DNA of 64,000 nt. It comes from Sphingomonas sp. Mn802worker. Its GTDB lineage: Bacteria; Pseudomonadota; Alphaproteobacteria; Sphingomonadales; Sphingomonadaceae. The notes under the pieces were generated by a model that saw nothing but the letters and a program-made list of their open reading frames with translations, had not been told where the DNA came from and did no database searches. The DNA lies in contig NZ_AORY01000002.1 in assembly GCF_000382485.1 (NCBI RefSeq), positions 186,001 through 250,000 on the forward strand. Direction: 5' to 3'. Position 1 is the first letter of the stretch. Each line of letters starts with the position of its first letter. Shown here piece by piece: positions 53,035 to 61,868 of the stretch. The translations under genes were made by a program, and so were the position numbers.

Positions 53035-54147
53035 TTATGGCGCGACGATCGTCCGTCCGCGCCCGGCCTGCTTGGCGGCGTAGAGCGCGCGGTCGGCACG
53101 CTCCATCAGCGGGGTCAGCGTCTCGCTCGCGCGCCCCAGCGCGACGCCGGCGGAGAAATTGATGGTGCCGATCGGCCGATCGGTTTCGCGCACCCGCAGA
53201 TGCCGCGTCGCGATCGCGTCGCGTGCGGCGTCGATGCGTGCCAGCACTTCGGTTTCGTCATCGAGCTCGAACAGCAGCGCGAACTCCTCTCCGCCGTAGC
53301 GCGCGATCGTGCACGCCGTCTCGCGTTCGAGCTGCTGCGCCACCAGCTTCAGCACGCGATCACCCACGGCATGGCCGAAGCCGTCGTTGACGCGTTTGAA
53401 ATGGTCGATGTCGCAGATCGCGACCGCGACCGCCGTGCCGCGGGGCAGCGCGGTGAAATGATCGTCGAAAGCGCGGCGATTGAGCAGCTCGGTCAGCGGA
53501 TCGGTCTGCGCGCTGGTGCGTGCTTCCTCCAAGGCGGCGCGCAACTCGGCCGTCTCGCTCTTCGCCTGTTCGAGCCGCGTCTCGGCCTGATGGACACGCT
53601 CGATCATCGCCGCGGTCAGGTGCGAAATGCGTTCCACGCCCGCGGCCGCACCCGATGTTCGGATCGCCTCCGCCGTCTCGGCGAGGTCGCGACCGAAATG
53701 GTTGGTTTCATGGTGGATCGAGCGCAGCGTGTCGCTGAATTCCTCGATCTGTGCCAGCGTGCGCGTGGCGAGTTCGTCGCCGTGCGTACGCTCGGCCGCG
53801 TGCGGTTGATGGGGTTGGAGGTTCTGGGAGCCAACCGGCGGCTGGTACGTCGGGATCGGAGAAGCGAAGTCCGCGTCGGACGCCGACATGGGGGCAAGCG
53901 CCAGCGGCGCGCCCTTCGCCGCACCCCCGAGCCGGACGACGTCGGCCGCCATCAGGCGAACACCGTCGCTGGCGAGCGCGGCGACCTCGCGCGCGCGCCG
54001 GCCCTGCGGATTGCAAATGACGTCGTAGGCGAACGCGTAATTGGCCGGCTCGGGGCTCAGGTGGTGCTCGTCAAGGAACGCACCCACCGCCGCGAATATG
54101 CCCTTCGGCTCGCTGCTGGTACGCACGGTCCTTAGTCTTGATGCCAC
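53035..54147 (-). CDS. GGDEF-domain diguanylate cyclase
   Basis: 370 aa. The N-terminal ~190 residues are helical without recognisable sensor fold, followed by a coiled coil (IERVHQAETRLEQAKSETAELRAALEEA) and a GGDEF domain (about 205-370; TDPLTELLNRRAFDDHF, CDIDHFKRVNDGFGHAVGD, active site RYGGEEFALLF). The active site is intact, so it should make c-di-GMP. The product-inhibition I-site (RxxD before the active loop) is missing: the residues there read RETA. No membrane segment. Confidence 0.92.
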   Translation of the reverse strand: MASRLRTVRTSSEPKGIFAAVGAFLDEHHLSPEPANYAFAYDVICNPQGRRAREVAALASDGVRLMAADVVRLGGAAKGAPLALAPMSASDADFASPIPTYQPPVGSQNLQPHQPHAAERTHGDELATRTLAQIEEFSDTLRSIHHETNHFGRDLAETAEAIRTSGAAAGVERISHLTAAMIERVHQAETRLEQAKSETAELRAALEEARTSAQTDPLTELLNRRAFDDHFTALPRGTAVAVAICDIDHFKRVNDGFGHAVGDRVLKLVAQQLERETACTIARYGGEEFALLFELDDETEVLARIDAARDAIATRHLRVRETDRPIGTINFSAGVALGRASETLTPLMERADRALYAAKQAGRGRTIVAP

Positions 54148-54260
54148 GCCACCCCCCAGCTGCGTTGTTCCTTGAGCGCCCGGATAGGACAGAAGAGCTA
54201 ACAGTGTGTGTCGCTCGACGTGCTATTTCTTAGGATTTGCTCCGCAGCGGAGCAACAAGG

Positions 54261-54800
54261 TTATCGGATGCCGAGCCGCTTCACTGCGGCGAGTGTCATC
54301 TGCACGTGCTCGGCCGGGTTCATGTCCGAATGAACGAAGGCGATCCGCCCGGTGCGATCGATCACGTAGCTCGTCCGGCTGGTCACGTTGCGCCCCTTGA
54401 CCGCCTGACCGAGCGCCACGTCATATCCTGCGATCACGCGCGGACCCGCGCTCGCCACCGCGAACTTGCCCGCGCACTCGCTCGAGGAGAATTTCTGCAA
54501 GGTCGCGACATCGTCCGCCGACATGCCGATGACGTGCGCGCCCGCGGCCTCGAACTGCGGCACGGCTTGTGCAAAGGCGCGCGCCTCGGCGTTGCAGCCG
54601 CCGGTGAAGGCCGCGGGGAAGAAGTAGAGCACTACGGGTCCGCGCCGCAGCTCCTTCGCCAAATCGACCGCGATCACCTTGCCCGCCATCGCGCCGCGCG
54701 TCGCGAACGCCGGTGCCTTTGCGCCGACCGCCAGCGTGGCGGCGGCGGGAAGCGCGGTGAGCGCGGCGGCGATGGCGAGAGCGGAAGCAAGAATGCGCAT
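54261..54800 (-). CDS. Exported peroxiredoxin (AhpC/TSA, Bcp-like)
   Basis: 179 aa with a signal peptide (MRILASALAIAAALTALPAAA). Thioredoxin-fold peroxiredoxin: the peroxidatic Cys lies in PAAFTGGCNAEARAF, and a possible resolving Cys in SSSECAGKFAV. It reduces peroxides in the periplasm. The conserved Arg near the end of the fold is in VTSRTSYVIDRTGRIAF. Divergent from hisN; 65 bp between starts. Confidence 0.9.
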   Translation of the reverse strand: MRILASALAIAAALTALPAAATLAVGAKAPAFATRGAMAGKVIAVDLAKELRRGPVVLYFFPAAFTGGCNAEARAFAQAVPQFEAAGAHVIGMSADDVATLQKFSSSECAGKFAVASAGPRVIAGYDVALGQAVKGRNVTSRTSYVIDRTGRIAFVHSDMNPAEHVQMTLAAVKRLGIR

Positions 54801-54864
54801 GGGTCGGGTCTCCTGTTGCCGTGCATCCTAGCGCCGCGCTGCGCCGCGCGATAGGCACCAGCGC

Positions 54865-55689
54865 ATGCCCGTACGCCCCGCCGACATCGAACTCGCCCAC
54901 CGCCTCGCCGACGCCGCGAGCGCGGTGATCCGCCCCTATTTCCGCAGCGCCGCCGGTGTCCGGCTGAAGGACGACCGCTCCCCCGTCACGCTCGCTGACA
55001 CCGAGGCGGAAGCGACAATGCGCCGCATCCTCGACGCCGAACGATCAGGCGACGGTATCGTCGGAGAGGAATATGGCGAGAAACCCGGCGTCACCGGGCG
55101 GCAGTGGGTGCTCGACCCGATCGACGGGACGCGCAGCTTCACCGCCGGTCGTGCGATCTTCGGCACGTTGATCGCGCTGGTGGAGGATGGCTGGCCGGTG
55201 CTGGGCATCATCGACCAGCCGGTGCAGCGCGAACGCTGGACCGGCGTCGCGGGCCGCCTGACCGAGCTGAACGGTAACCCTGCGCGCACCCGCGCCTGCG
55301 CCGCGCTCGCGGGCGCGACGCTCGCGACCACCAGCCCGCATCTGTTCGCCGACGGTGACGTGCCGCATTACCTGTCGCTGGTCGCGGCGATAAGTGGCGA
55401 TGCGCCCCGGCAGGGCCCGGTCTACGGCGGCGACTGCTACAATTACGGGCTGCTCGCATCCGGCCACCTTGATCTGGTGTGCGAATCGGGATTGCAGCTT
55501 TACGATTTCGCCGCGCTGGTGCCGGTGGTGGAGGGTGCGGGCGGTCGGATGTGCGACTGGAACGGCGATCCGCTGACCGCAGGTAGCGCCGGCCACGTGC
55601 TCGCGATCGGCGACCCGGCGCGCACCGACGACGTGCTGGAAGCGCTGCGCAACGTCGCAGGGGAGCATGACCATACGCATGACCATTGA
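54865..55689 (+). CDS. hisN: Histidinol-phosphatase of the inositol-monophosphatase family
   Basis: Mg2+-dependent phosphatase. Metal motifs: GEEYGE (first Glu site), WVLDPIDGTRSF (DPxDGT) and QLYDFAALVPVVEGAGG (late Asp). 274 aa with a His/Asp-rich tail (GEHDHTHDH) that may bind metal. Among family members, this arrangement is closest to HisN-type histidinol-phosphatases; inositol phosphatase is the alternative. It fits with hisC elsewhere in the window. Confidence 0.85.
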   Translation: MPVRPADIELAHRLADAASAVIRPYFRSAAGVRLKDDRSPVTLADTEAEATMRRILDAERSGDGIVGEEYGEKPGVTGRQWVLDPIDGTRSFTAGRAIFGTLIALVEDGWPVLGIIDQPVQRERWTGVAGRLTELNGNPARTRACAALAGATLATTSPHLFADGDVPHYLSLVAAISGDAPRQGPVYGGDCYNYGLLASGHLDLVCESGLQLYDFAALVPVVEGAGGRMCDWNGDPLTAGSAGHVLAIGDPARTDDVLEALRNVAGEHDHTHDH

Positions 55690-55731
55690 CGGACGGTGAG
55701 CCGATCGTGCGCGCGCCGCGTTGTGTCGCGC

Positions 55732-56613
55732 ATGACCGTCTCGACTCTGCCCCGCTACAATTATCGCGCGATCACCGACCGGCCCGATTACGACTGGCCC
55801 GGCGGCAAGCGGCTCGCGATCTGGTTCGGCATCAATTACGAGGTGTTCGACTTCGGCGGCGGCATGGGTGCGGAGCTCGCCCCGGCGAAGAACCAGCCCG
55901 ACGTGATGAACTACGCCTGGCGCGACTATGGCAACCGCGTCGGTGCCTGGCGGTTGTTCGACCTGTTCGACCGGCTTCAGCTACCCGCGACCGCGCTGAT
56001 CAACGCCGACGTGATTCGAACCTGCCCAGGTCTGGCCGAGGCATGCGTCGCGCGCGGGTATGAGATCGCGGCGCACGGCGAGAGCAACGCGGCGGCGCAA
56101 GGCCAATTGTCTCGTGATGAGGAAGCGGCGCTGATCGCATGCACCACCGATGCGCTGGCGGCGCTCGGCATGCGACCGACCGGCTGGCTGGGGCCATGGA
56201 TCTCGGAAAGCCACGACACGCCCGACCTGCTCCACCGCTCGGGCTATCGCTACCTGCTCGACTGGGCGCATGACGATCAGCCGACGTGGCTGTCGACCGA
56301 CAACGGCCGCATCCTGTCGGTGCCTTATTCGCAGGAAATCAACGACATTCCCGCGATCGTCGCGCGCAACGGCGAGGCGGCGCAATTCGCGGCGATGATC
56401 GAGGATGCGGTGGAGCAGCTGTTGTCGGAATGCGACCGCCGCCCGCTGGTGCTCGGCATCGCGCTCCACCCGTATCTGATGGGGCAGGCGCACCGCGTGC
56501 CGCCGCTGGCGCGGGTGCTGGAGCGCCTGCGCGAGGCGGACGACCAGCGCATCTGGTGGACCACCGCGGGCGCGATCGCCGATCACGTGATCGAGCACGA
56601 CCTGGGTGTCTGA
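55732..56613 (+). CDS. Polysaccharide deacetylase-family protein (PuuE-like)
   Basis: 293 aa from ATG 55732. NodB-type barrel: IWFGINYEVFDFGGGMG (first strand and metal region), LPATALINADVI, GYEIAAHGESN (metal His), GWLGPWISESHDTPDLL and a C-terminal HPYLMGQAHRVPPLARVLE. This subgroup includes allantoinase PuuE and related amidohydrolases rather than cell-wall deacetylases. There is no signal peptide, in keeping with a cytoplasmic role. It follows hisN by 42 bp. Confidence 0.85.
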   Translation: MTVSTLPRYNYRAITDRPDYDWPGGKRLAIWFGINYEVFDFGGGMGAELAPAKNQPDVMNYAWRDYGNRVGAWRLFDLFDRLQLPATALINADVIRTCPGLAEACVARGYEIAAHGESNAAAQGQLSRDEEAALIACTTDALAALGMRPTGWLGPWISESHDTPDLLHRSGYRYLLDWAHDDQPTWLSTDNGRILSVPYSQEINDIPAIVARNGEAAQFAAMIEDAVEQLLSECDRRPLVLGIALHPYLMGQAHRVPPLARVLERLREADDQRIWWTTAGAIADHVIEHDLGV

Positions 56614-56616
56614 CGC

Positions 56617-57144
56617 CTAACGCACGCAGATACGCGTGCGCTCGTTCACCCAGCAATCGCCGTCTCGCCGCACGGTGCCGAGCGGGTCCATTGCGTGATC
56701 ATCGTCCGGATCGGCGTTCCACGTCGCGGTGGCGGTCGCGTCGGCATTACTGTCCTTGGTCACCATGGCGAAGTGCGAGTGCGCAGGTTTGCCGCTATCC
56801 CAGGTGTTAAGCGTGTATTGGTCGTTCCCCATCGGGAACACCCGGCAGCGTCCCGATACGAGCACGCGGCCATCGACTTTGAAATAACAGTCCCGCGTCG
56901 TTGAGCGTGGTGTGGCGGTGTCGGTCGGCGACGCGCTCGGCATGGGGGAGGGCGCGCTTGCTGCAACCTGCTTCACGGAACCCGGATGTACATCGGCTGG
57001 AGCACTTGCAGGACCAGTGTCGATCGCAGCGGCGCTGTTCGCGGCCACCACGCTCGTGCCCTGCTGAGTGTCAGCGTTCGTCGCGGAAGGGTTGCACGCA
57101 GCTGCCAGTGCAAGCAAGCCGATCGCTGGTACACGCCATTTCAT
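56617..57144 (-). CDS. Lipoprotein with small C-terminal domain
   Basis: The upstream frame is only a shadow; the gene starts at ATG 57144 with AGGAG 6 bases upstream. Lipobox LLALAAACNPS (Cys near 18), a ~70-residue Ala/Ser/Pro spacer, then a compact domain (RDCYFKVDGRVLVSGRCRVFPMG...) with four cysteines that could form two disulfides (CYF, GRC, DCW, RIC). Probably outer-membrane attached. Function unknown; it is the next gene after the AsmA-like gene on the same strand. Confidence 0.8.
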   Translation of the reverse strand: MKWRVPAIGLLALAAACNPSATNADTQQGTSVVAANSAAAIDTGPASAPADVHPGSVKQVAASAPSPMPSASPTDTATPRSTTRDCYFKVDGRVLVSGRCRVFPMGNDQYTLNTWDSGKPAHSHFAMVTKDSNADATATATWNADPDDDHAMDPLGTVRRDGDCWVNERTRICVR

Positions 57145-57169
57145 ACACGCTCCTTCACTGCAAGGCCGG

Positions 57170-59263
57170 TCAGAAGATGCCGAGGAACTTCTTGCGCTTG
57201 GTCGGCGCGGCTTGCCCGTTGCCGACGTCGGTGCGCGGGTTCCCCTTGGTGGTGCGCTGCGCCGCGGCGGTCTTACCTGCGAGTACGGGGCCGCACGCCG
57301 CCGCCTTCGCGTCGCCCGGATCGATGAAGGCGAGCAGCCCCGCGACCGGCGTGGCCAGCACCGCGAGGCCGAGCCCTGCGCCCGCACGCGTCAGCAACTG
57401 TGGCGTCACGACCTGGAGTGAGGGCGCTGAGAACGTGCCCTTGATCCCGACGGGAGACTGGCCAGAGAACAGGCTGAACCGCTTCGAATCGGCGCGAAAG
57501 GCGAGGTCGATCGCCTCGGTACGGAAACTGAACCCGCCGCGTCCCAGCACGACGTTCTTGCTCGTGTCGATCAGGACCGGGTCCGCCGCCGCGACGCCGC
57601 TGCGTACGGTGAAGCCGATCAGCCCGCAGTTGATCCTGACCGGCTCCTTTAATTCCCCCGAAAACATCTTCTGCACAAACGTGCCGACGTCGAGCTCGGC
57701 CAGCTCCGCATTCCGCGTCCACAGCGTTCCTGCCGGCAGCACGAACGCGATCCGCCCGCGCGCGGTGGAAAGCGAATCGTGGATCGTGTCGCCGCGCCCG
57801 GCCAATTGGATGCGACCGCGCACCGTCCCGCTCGTCCCCGCCTCCGCCACGCCCCAGCCCGCGAGCAGCCGCCCGAGCGGGGTTGGGGCGAGGCGGATGT
57901 CGTAGCGCACGTCGCTCGGACGCGGTCGCGTATCGAACACCGCGTCGGCGGACACGTTGCCGCGCGCCATCGCAAAGGTCAGCGGCGACAGCGTCAGCTT
58001 GCCGTTCGTCAGGTCGAGCGTCAGGTCGACGTCGCTGATCGGGATGCGACGCGACTTGACCCCCTGTATCGTCCATTTCAGGTCGGCGTCGAAGCGTCGC
58101 ATCGTCTCGACCGGCAACGCCGCGTCGGGCAGCAGCCGGGCGGTCGCCGCACCGGTTTCGGCTGCCGCGGCCGTGACGCCCTTTTCCGCCACCGTGTCGG
58201 GGTTGAAGCCGATGAACGGCGCTGCGTCGATGATATCGAGGCTGCGCGTCGCCAGCTGCGAATCGAGGTGGAGCCGCGCGCCGTTGGTGATCGTCAGCCG
58301 CCCTGCGAGATCGGTCGCCCCGGCGACACCGATGACGCGGGAGAAGCGATATTCGTCGCCCGACTTCACCAGCTGCGCGTGCAGGCGGTAGTCACGTGTT
58401 CGCGGCAGCACCACGTCGATGATGCCGAGCAGCGTCGACAGGTCACGCCCGCGCGCGCGCACCGACAGCGGTACGCCTTCGATATCGGCCAGGCTGGGGA
58501 GCGTACCCGACACGTCCACAGCGTTGCCGGCGGCGCGCATCGTCGCGACCAATTCGTTCTTGCCGCGGTTGACCGTCGCATCGGGCGACAGCAGTCGCGC
58601 GGACACGGTGAAGGGGGTCGATCGGATCGTCCCCCCGCCGCGCACGCCCACCGCCTGCCCGATCCGAGCCGCGGTCGACCGGATCGTGTCGACATCGAGG
58701 TCGGTGAGCAACCGCATCCGCGGATCGCGGTAGCGCACCAATGTGCCTGCGACCGTCGCGCGGTCGATCCGCGGCAGCTCGAACGGCTTGCCGCCCTTTT
58801 CTTCGCTGAACGTCCAGGTGTTGCGATCGTGCGCCGTATTCCATTCGAGATCCACCGCGCCGTTCGCCAGGTCGAGCCAGTACAGTCGCCGATGCCCGAA
58901 GATCAGCGGCAGCGGGGCAATGCGCGTATCGATCCGGTCGGCCGCGAACAGATCGGGCTTGGTCGCCCAGTCCGGATTCGAGATGCGCAGCCGCTCGGCG
59001 TAGAACTTGATCTGGAACGGGGCGAAATAAAGCTGGAAATCGCCGCCGACGCTCACCTGGCGATGCACCATGCCGCCGACGATTCGCTCGAACGGATGCT
59101 TGAGGAAGCGGCCCTTGGTGACGAACAGCACGAGCCACACGGCGAAGATTGCGACAACGATACCGATCAGGATACGGCGAACGAGGTGACGGCGCCGCGG
59201 CGCCGACGCGTCCACGTTATCGTCGGCTAGTCTATCTTCACCTGCGGATGCCGCGGTCGTCAT
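57170..59263 (-). CDS. AsmA-family membrane-anchored protein
   Basis: 697 aa from ATG 59263; the frame stays open over rpmI/rplT but that part is antisense noise. A cytoplasmic N-terminus precedes one TM helix (about residues 30-50, ILIGIVVAIFAVWLVLFVT). The large periplasmic part has the beta-groove pattern of AsmA/TamB-type proteins: FKYAERLRISNPDWA-like start (FYAERLRISNPDW), repeated GxLxxxNGxLxL strands and an AsmA_2-type C-terminus (ARGNVSADAVFDTRP, GRGDTIHDSLSTARGRI). These proteins help phospholipid transport to the outer membrane. Confidence 0.85.
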   Translation of the reverse strand: MTTAASAGEDRLADDNVDASAPRRRHLVRRILIGIVVAIFAVWLVLFVTKGRFLKHPFERIVGGMVHRQVSVGGDFQLYFAPFQIKFYAERLRISNPDWATKPDLFAADRIDTRIAPLPLIFGHRRLYWLDLANGAVDLEWNTAHDRNTWTFSEEKGGKPFELPRIDRATVAGTLVRYRDPRMRLLTDLDVDTIRSTAARIGQAVGVRGGGTIRSTPFTVSARLLSPDATVNRGKNELVATMRAAGNAVDVSGTLPSLADIEGVPLSVRARGRDLSTLLGIIDVVLPRTRDYRLHAQLVKSGDEYRFSRVIGVAGATDLAGRLTITNGARLHLDSQLATRSLDIIDAAPFIGFNPDTVAEKGVTAAAAETGAATARLLPDAALPVETMRRFDADLKWTIQGVKSRRIPISDVDLTLDLTNGKLTLSPLTFAMARGNVSADAVFDTRPRPSDVRYDIRLAPTPLGRLLAGWGVAEAGTSGTVRGRIQLAGRGDTIHDSLSTARGRIAFVLPAGTLWTRNAELAELDVGTFVQKMFSGELKEPVRINCGLIGFTVRSGVAAADPVLIDTSKNVVLGRGGFSFRTEAIDLAFRADSKRFSLFSGQSPVGIKGTFSAPSLQVVTPQLLTRAGAGLGLAVLATPVAGLLAFIDPGDAKAAACGPVLAGKTAAAQRTTKGNPRTDVGNGQAAPTKRKKFLGIF

Positions 59264-59434
59264 AACGGGAGCGCAACCGCCTGGCGCGGGCTTGGTTGCA
59301 TGAACGTCACCCCGTTGCGTTCCGCCGGCAACACGGCTAAGGCGCACGGCTTCACGAGAGCGTGACGCTATGGACTGCCCGGCCAACTGGGGCTGCCGCG
59401 GCTGTCTGGTCACGTTCCAACCGAAAGGACCAAA

Positions 59435-59638
59435 ATGCCCAAGCTCAAGACCAAGAGCGGCGTGAAGAAGCGCTTCAAGCTCACTGCCAGTGGACTGCTG
59501 AAGCACGGCGTCGCCGGCAAGCGCCACCGTTTGATCAGCCATAACGCCAAGTACATCCGCCAGAATCGCGGCACCAAGGTGCTGTCGAAGGCCGACACCG
59601 CCACGGTGAAGGCCTGGGCGCCGTACGGCCTCAAGTAA
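59435..59638 (+). CDS. rpmI: 50S ribosomal protein L35
   Basis: 67 aa, basic: MPKLKTKSGVKKRFKLTASG, then KRHRLISHNAKYIRQNRGTK. Complete and typical. GAAAGGACCAAA precedes the ATG. First gene of the rpmI-rplT pair; infC, its usual upstream neighbour, is not next to it here, where the divergent AsmA-like gene takes that place. Confidence 0.98.
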   Translation: MPKLKTKSGVKKRFKLTASGLLKHGVAGKRHRLISHNAKYIRQNRGTKVLSKADTATVKAWAPYGLK

Positions 59639-59656
59639 GCGGGAAGGTATTAGCAT

Positions 59657-60028
59657 ATGGCACGCGTCAAGCGGGGCGTAACCACTCGCGCCAAGCACAA
59701 GAACATTCTGGAACAGGCCAAGGGGTACCGCGGCCGTCGCAAGAACACGATCCGCGTCGCGCGGCAGGCGGTCGAGAAGGCCGGCCAGTATGCGTACCGC
59801 GACCGCAAGGTGAAGAAGCGCACCTTCCGCGGCCTGTGGATCCAGCGCATCAACGCCGGCGTCCGCGCTGAGGGACTGAGCTACAGCCAGTTCATGCACG
59901 GGCTGAAGCTCGCCGGCATCGAACTGGACCGCAAGGTCCTGGCCGATATTGCGATGCACGAGGGTGAAGCCTTCTCCGCGATCATCGCGCAGGCGAAGGC
60001 TGCGCTGCCGGAGCAGCAGGCCGCCTGA
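59657..60028 (+). CDS. rplT: 50S ribosomal protein L20
   Basis: 123 aa with the L20 signature: [28 protein letters not shown] at the start, then [31 protein letters not shown] lies 11 bases before the ATG. It binds 23S rRNA early in assembly and is followed by a strong terminator. The 18-bp gap from rpmI indicates a two-gene operon. Confidence 0.98.
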   Translation: MARVKRGVTTRAKHKNILEQAKGYRGRRKNTIRVARQAVEKAGQYAYRDRKVKKRTFRGLWIQRINAGVRAEGLSYSQFMHGLKLAGIELDRKVLADIAMHEGEAFSAIIAQAKAALPEQQAA

Positions 60029-60050
60029 TCATGCGTCACGGCTGATGTGA

Positions 60051-60088
60051 AAAAAAGCGTCGGTGGAGCGATCCACCGACGCTTTTTT
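60051..60088 (+). terminator. Rho-independent terminator of rpmI-rplT
   Basis: A perfect 17-bp inverted repeat, 60051-60067 with 60072-60088, around a 4-base loop. It runs from AAAAAAGCGTCGG to CCGACGCTTTTTT, giving the poly-T end needed for intrinsic termination on the plus strand (and the mirror image on the minus strand). Confidence 0.93.
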
Positions 60089-60259
60089 GTTGTGCGTTCA
60101 TGCCGGCCAAATGGCGCGAAGCAGGTATTTTAACGCTAACTGCGTACAGCCAACCCAGCGTCGGTCATCCTCGCTCGACCCGCGATGGCGCTGCCTTTTC
60201 CCGTTCGCGAATAAGCGGAATGTGAGGTGAGGATTGCAGGGGTAAGCGGCGCGGTTTGC

Positions 60260-60553
60260 TCAGTGTGCCTGCGCGTTGCTGTCGCGCACCGATCGCGCCC
60301 GCGCCTCGGTCGCCGCGTCGGCGGCACCGGTGTCCAGCCCCGTATCGATCGGATTGGCCGCGTTTACGCCACCCGTGCTCGCCGCGGCAGAGGCGGCGGC
60401 GGCCTGTGCCGCATCCTGTCCGCCAAGCCCGCCGCCGCCGCCGGCATCGTCGCCCGGCGTCGCACCGTCCTGATCGCGCAGGACCTGCGCCGCGCTGGCA
60501 TCGTCGTGCGCATCGTTGCCGATCTTTGCGGGCGCGGCGTTGGGCTCGATCAT
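60260..60553 (-). CDS. Small acidic low-complexity protein
   Basis: 97 aa from ATG 60553, preceded by AAAGGAGATGGTG; the frame allows an ATG at 60559 too. The sequence is Ala/Asp/Gly-rich and presumably disordered (DAHDDASAAQVLRDQDG, a Gly run, then Ala-rich). It has no hydrophobic segment. The strong ribosome site is the main support. Could be a stress-related hydrophilic protein; no family assigned. Confidence 0.55.
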   Translation of the reverse strand: MIEPNAAPAKIGNDAHDDASAAQVLRDQDGATPGDDAGGGGGLGGQDAAQAAAASAAASTGGVNAANPIDTGLDTGAADAATEARARSVRDSNAQAH

Positions 60554-60627
60554 CACCATCTCCTTTGATTACCGCGCCTTAACGAGCGGGATGGGCGGAC
60601 GATCCGCAATCGGCTACACGGGCCGCC

Positions 60628-61449
60628 ATGTCCGCGCTGTCGATCATCGTCGCCGTTACGTTGTCCGCGCTTGCGATGACGCTGATCGTCGGGGTGCGCT
60701 ACCTCGTCACCTCGGCAGGGTTCGCGCTGGCGACGAAGCTCAGGCATCCCGGCCTTTACACCGGGCTCGATCCGCAGATCCGGCGCGAGATCTGGTGGAG
60801 CCTCGTCTCCGCCGCGATCTACGGCATACCCGCTGGCGTGCTCGCGTGGGGGTGGGAGCGGCACGGCTGGACCCGCGTCTACCGCGACGTGCACGACTAT
60901 CCGTTATGGTACCTGCCGGTGTCGGTGCTCGCCTATCTGTTCCTGCACGACACCTGGTTCTATTGGACGCACCGCTGGATGCACCGGCCGGCGCCGTTCA
61001 AGCTGGCCCACGCGGTGCATCATGCCAGCCGTCCGCCGACCGCCTGGGCGGCGATGGCGTTCCATCCGATCGAGGCACTGAGCGGCGCTGTGGTAATTCC
61101 GCTACTGGTGTTGCTGATTCCGATCCATATCGCCGGCCTCAGCTTGGTGCTGACGGTCATGACCGTTATGGGTGTGACCAACCACATGGGATGGGAGGTT
61201 TTTCCCGGGTTCATGTGGCGGGGGGTAGTGGGGCGCTGGCTGATCACGGCCAGCCATCATCAGCGTCACCATGAGCGGTACGGGTGCAATTATGGGCTTT
61301 ATTTCCGGTTCTGGGACCGGGTGTGCGGCACCGACGACGGGGTCGGCGACTTCACGCGCGCGCATGCAAAGGCGCGGGAACGCGCGCATCGCAGCGCTCA
61401 CGGGGGCCACGCTGCTGCTGATCGGGGCGGCGCCGGTCGCGTCGCTTGA
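60628..61449 (+). CDS. Fatty acid hydroxylase/sterol desaturase-family membrane protein
   Basis: 273 aa di-iron membrane oxygenase. The eight-histidine set is visible: HDTWFYWTHRWMH, HAVHHAS and HHQRHH, with FRFWDRVCGT after them. Four or so TM helices (LSIIVAVTLSALAMTLIVGV; WSLVSAAIYGIPAGVLAWG; LWYLPVSVLAYLFL; VVIPLLVLLIPIHIAGL). Such enzymes hydroxylate carotenoids, lipids or sterol-like hopanoids; in sphingomonads carotenoid hydroxylase is one option. The C-terminal ~40 residues are Ala/Arg-rich and overlap the next gene by 86 bp, so the true end may lie earlier in evolution. Confidence 0.88.
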   Translation: MSALSIIVAVTLSALAMTLIVGVRYLVTSAGFALATKLRHPGLYTGLDPQIRREIWWSLVSAAIYGIPAGVLAWGWERHGWTRVYRDVHDYPLWYLPVSVLAYLFLHDTWFYWTHRWMHRPAPFKLAHAVHHASRPPTAWAAMAFHPIEALSGAVVIPLLVLLIPIHIAGLSLVLTVMTVMGVTNHMGWEVFPGFMWRGVVGRWLITASHHQRHHERYGCNYGLYFRFWDRVCGTDDGVGDFTRAHAKARERAHRSAHGGHAAADRGGAGRVA

Positions 61450-61804
61450 TGTCGGCATCGAGCATGTCCGCTCGGTCAAGGGGCTGCTGCGCGTCTGCCT
61501 GACCGCAGATCCGGAGAACTTCCCCTCGTGCGTCGACGACAAGGACGCAGTGACGCGCAACGTGCCCGCCGCGACGCACGGGCTGCGTTTCACCGGACTG
61601 CCGCATGGCACCTACGCCGTTGCCGTGATCCACGACGAGAACAGCAACGCGAAGCTCGACACCTTCGCGGGCATCCCGCGCGAGGGCTTCGGTTTCTCGC
61701 GCAATCCGCCGATCCGCTTCGGCGCACCGCGCTTCGCCGCCGCGCGGTTCGCGGTCGAAAGTGATGCAGAGCGGCAACAGATCGGGATGCGCTACATCCT
61801 GTAA
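61364..61804 (+). CDS. Exported DUF2141-family protein
   Basis: 146 aa from ATG 61364, which gives a signal peptide (ARIAALTGATLLLIGAAPVAS). DUF2141 core: HVRSVKGLLRVCLTADPENFP, LRFTGLPHGTYAVAVIHDENSN, KLDTFAGIPREGFGFSRNPP. These small periplasmic proteins occur next to carotenoid or membrane-lipid genes in several bacteria. It begins inside the upstream hydroxylase gene (86-bp overlap), so the two are likely co-translated. Confidence 0.85.
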   Translation: MQRRGNARIAALTGATLLLIGAAPVASLDVGIEHVRSVKGLLRVCLTADPENFPSCVDDKDAVTRNVPAATHGLRFTGLPHGTYAVAVIHDENSNAKLDTFAGIPREGFGFSRNPPIRFGAPRFAAARFAVESDAERQQIGMRYIL

Positions 61805-61868
61805 CAGCGGCGCACGGACACTTTCCCGTAAATGCTCGTTCACGCGGCAACTATAAGGGGAAAAGATC

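Noticed and set aside
57779..59230. 483-codon plus-strand frame inside the AsmA-like gene
   Set aside because: It is antisense shadow, Arg/Gln-rich, with no ribosome site; the minus-strand protein has a TM helix and family motifs.
59264..59959. Upstream extension of the AsmA-like frame across rpmI and rplT
   Set aside because: It is antisense to two certain ribosomal protein genes; the anchor helix follows ATG 59263.
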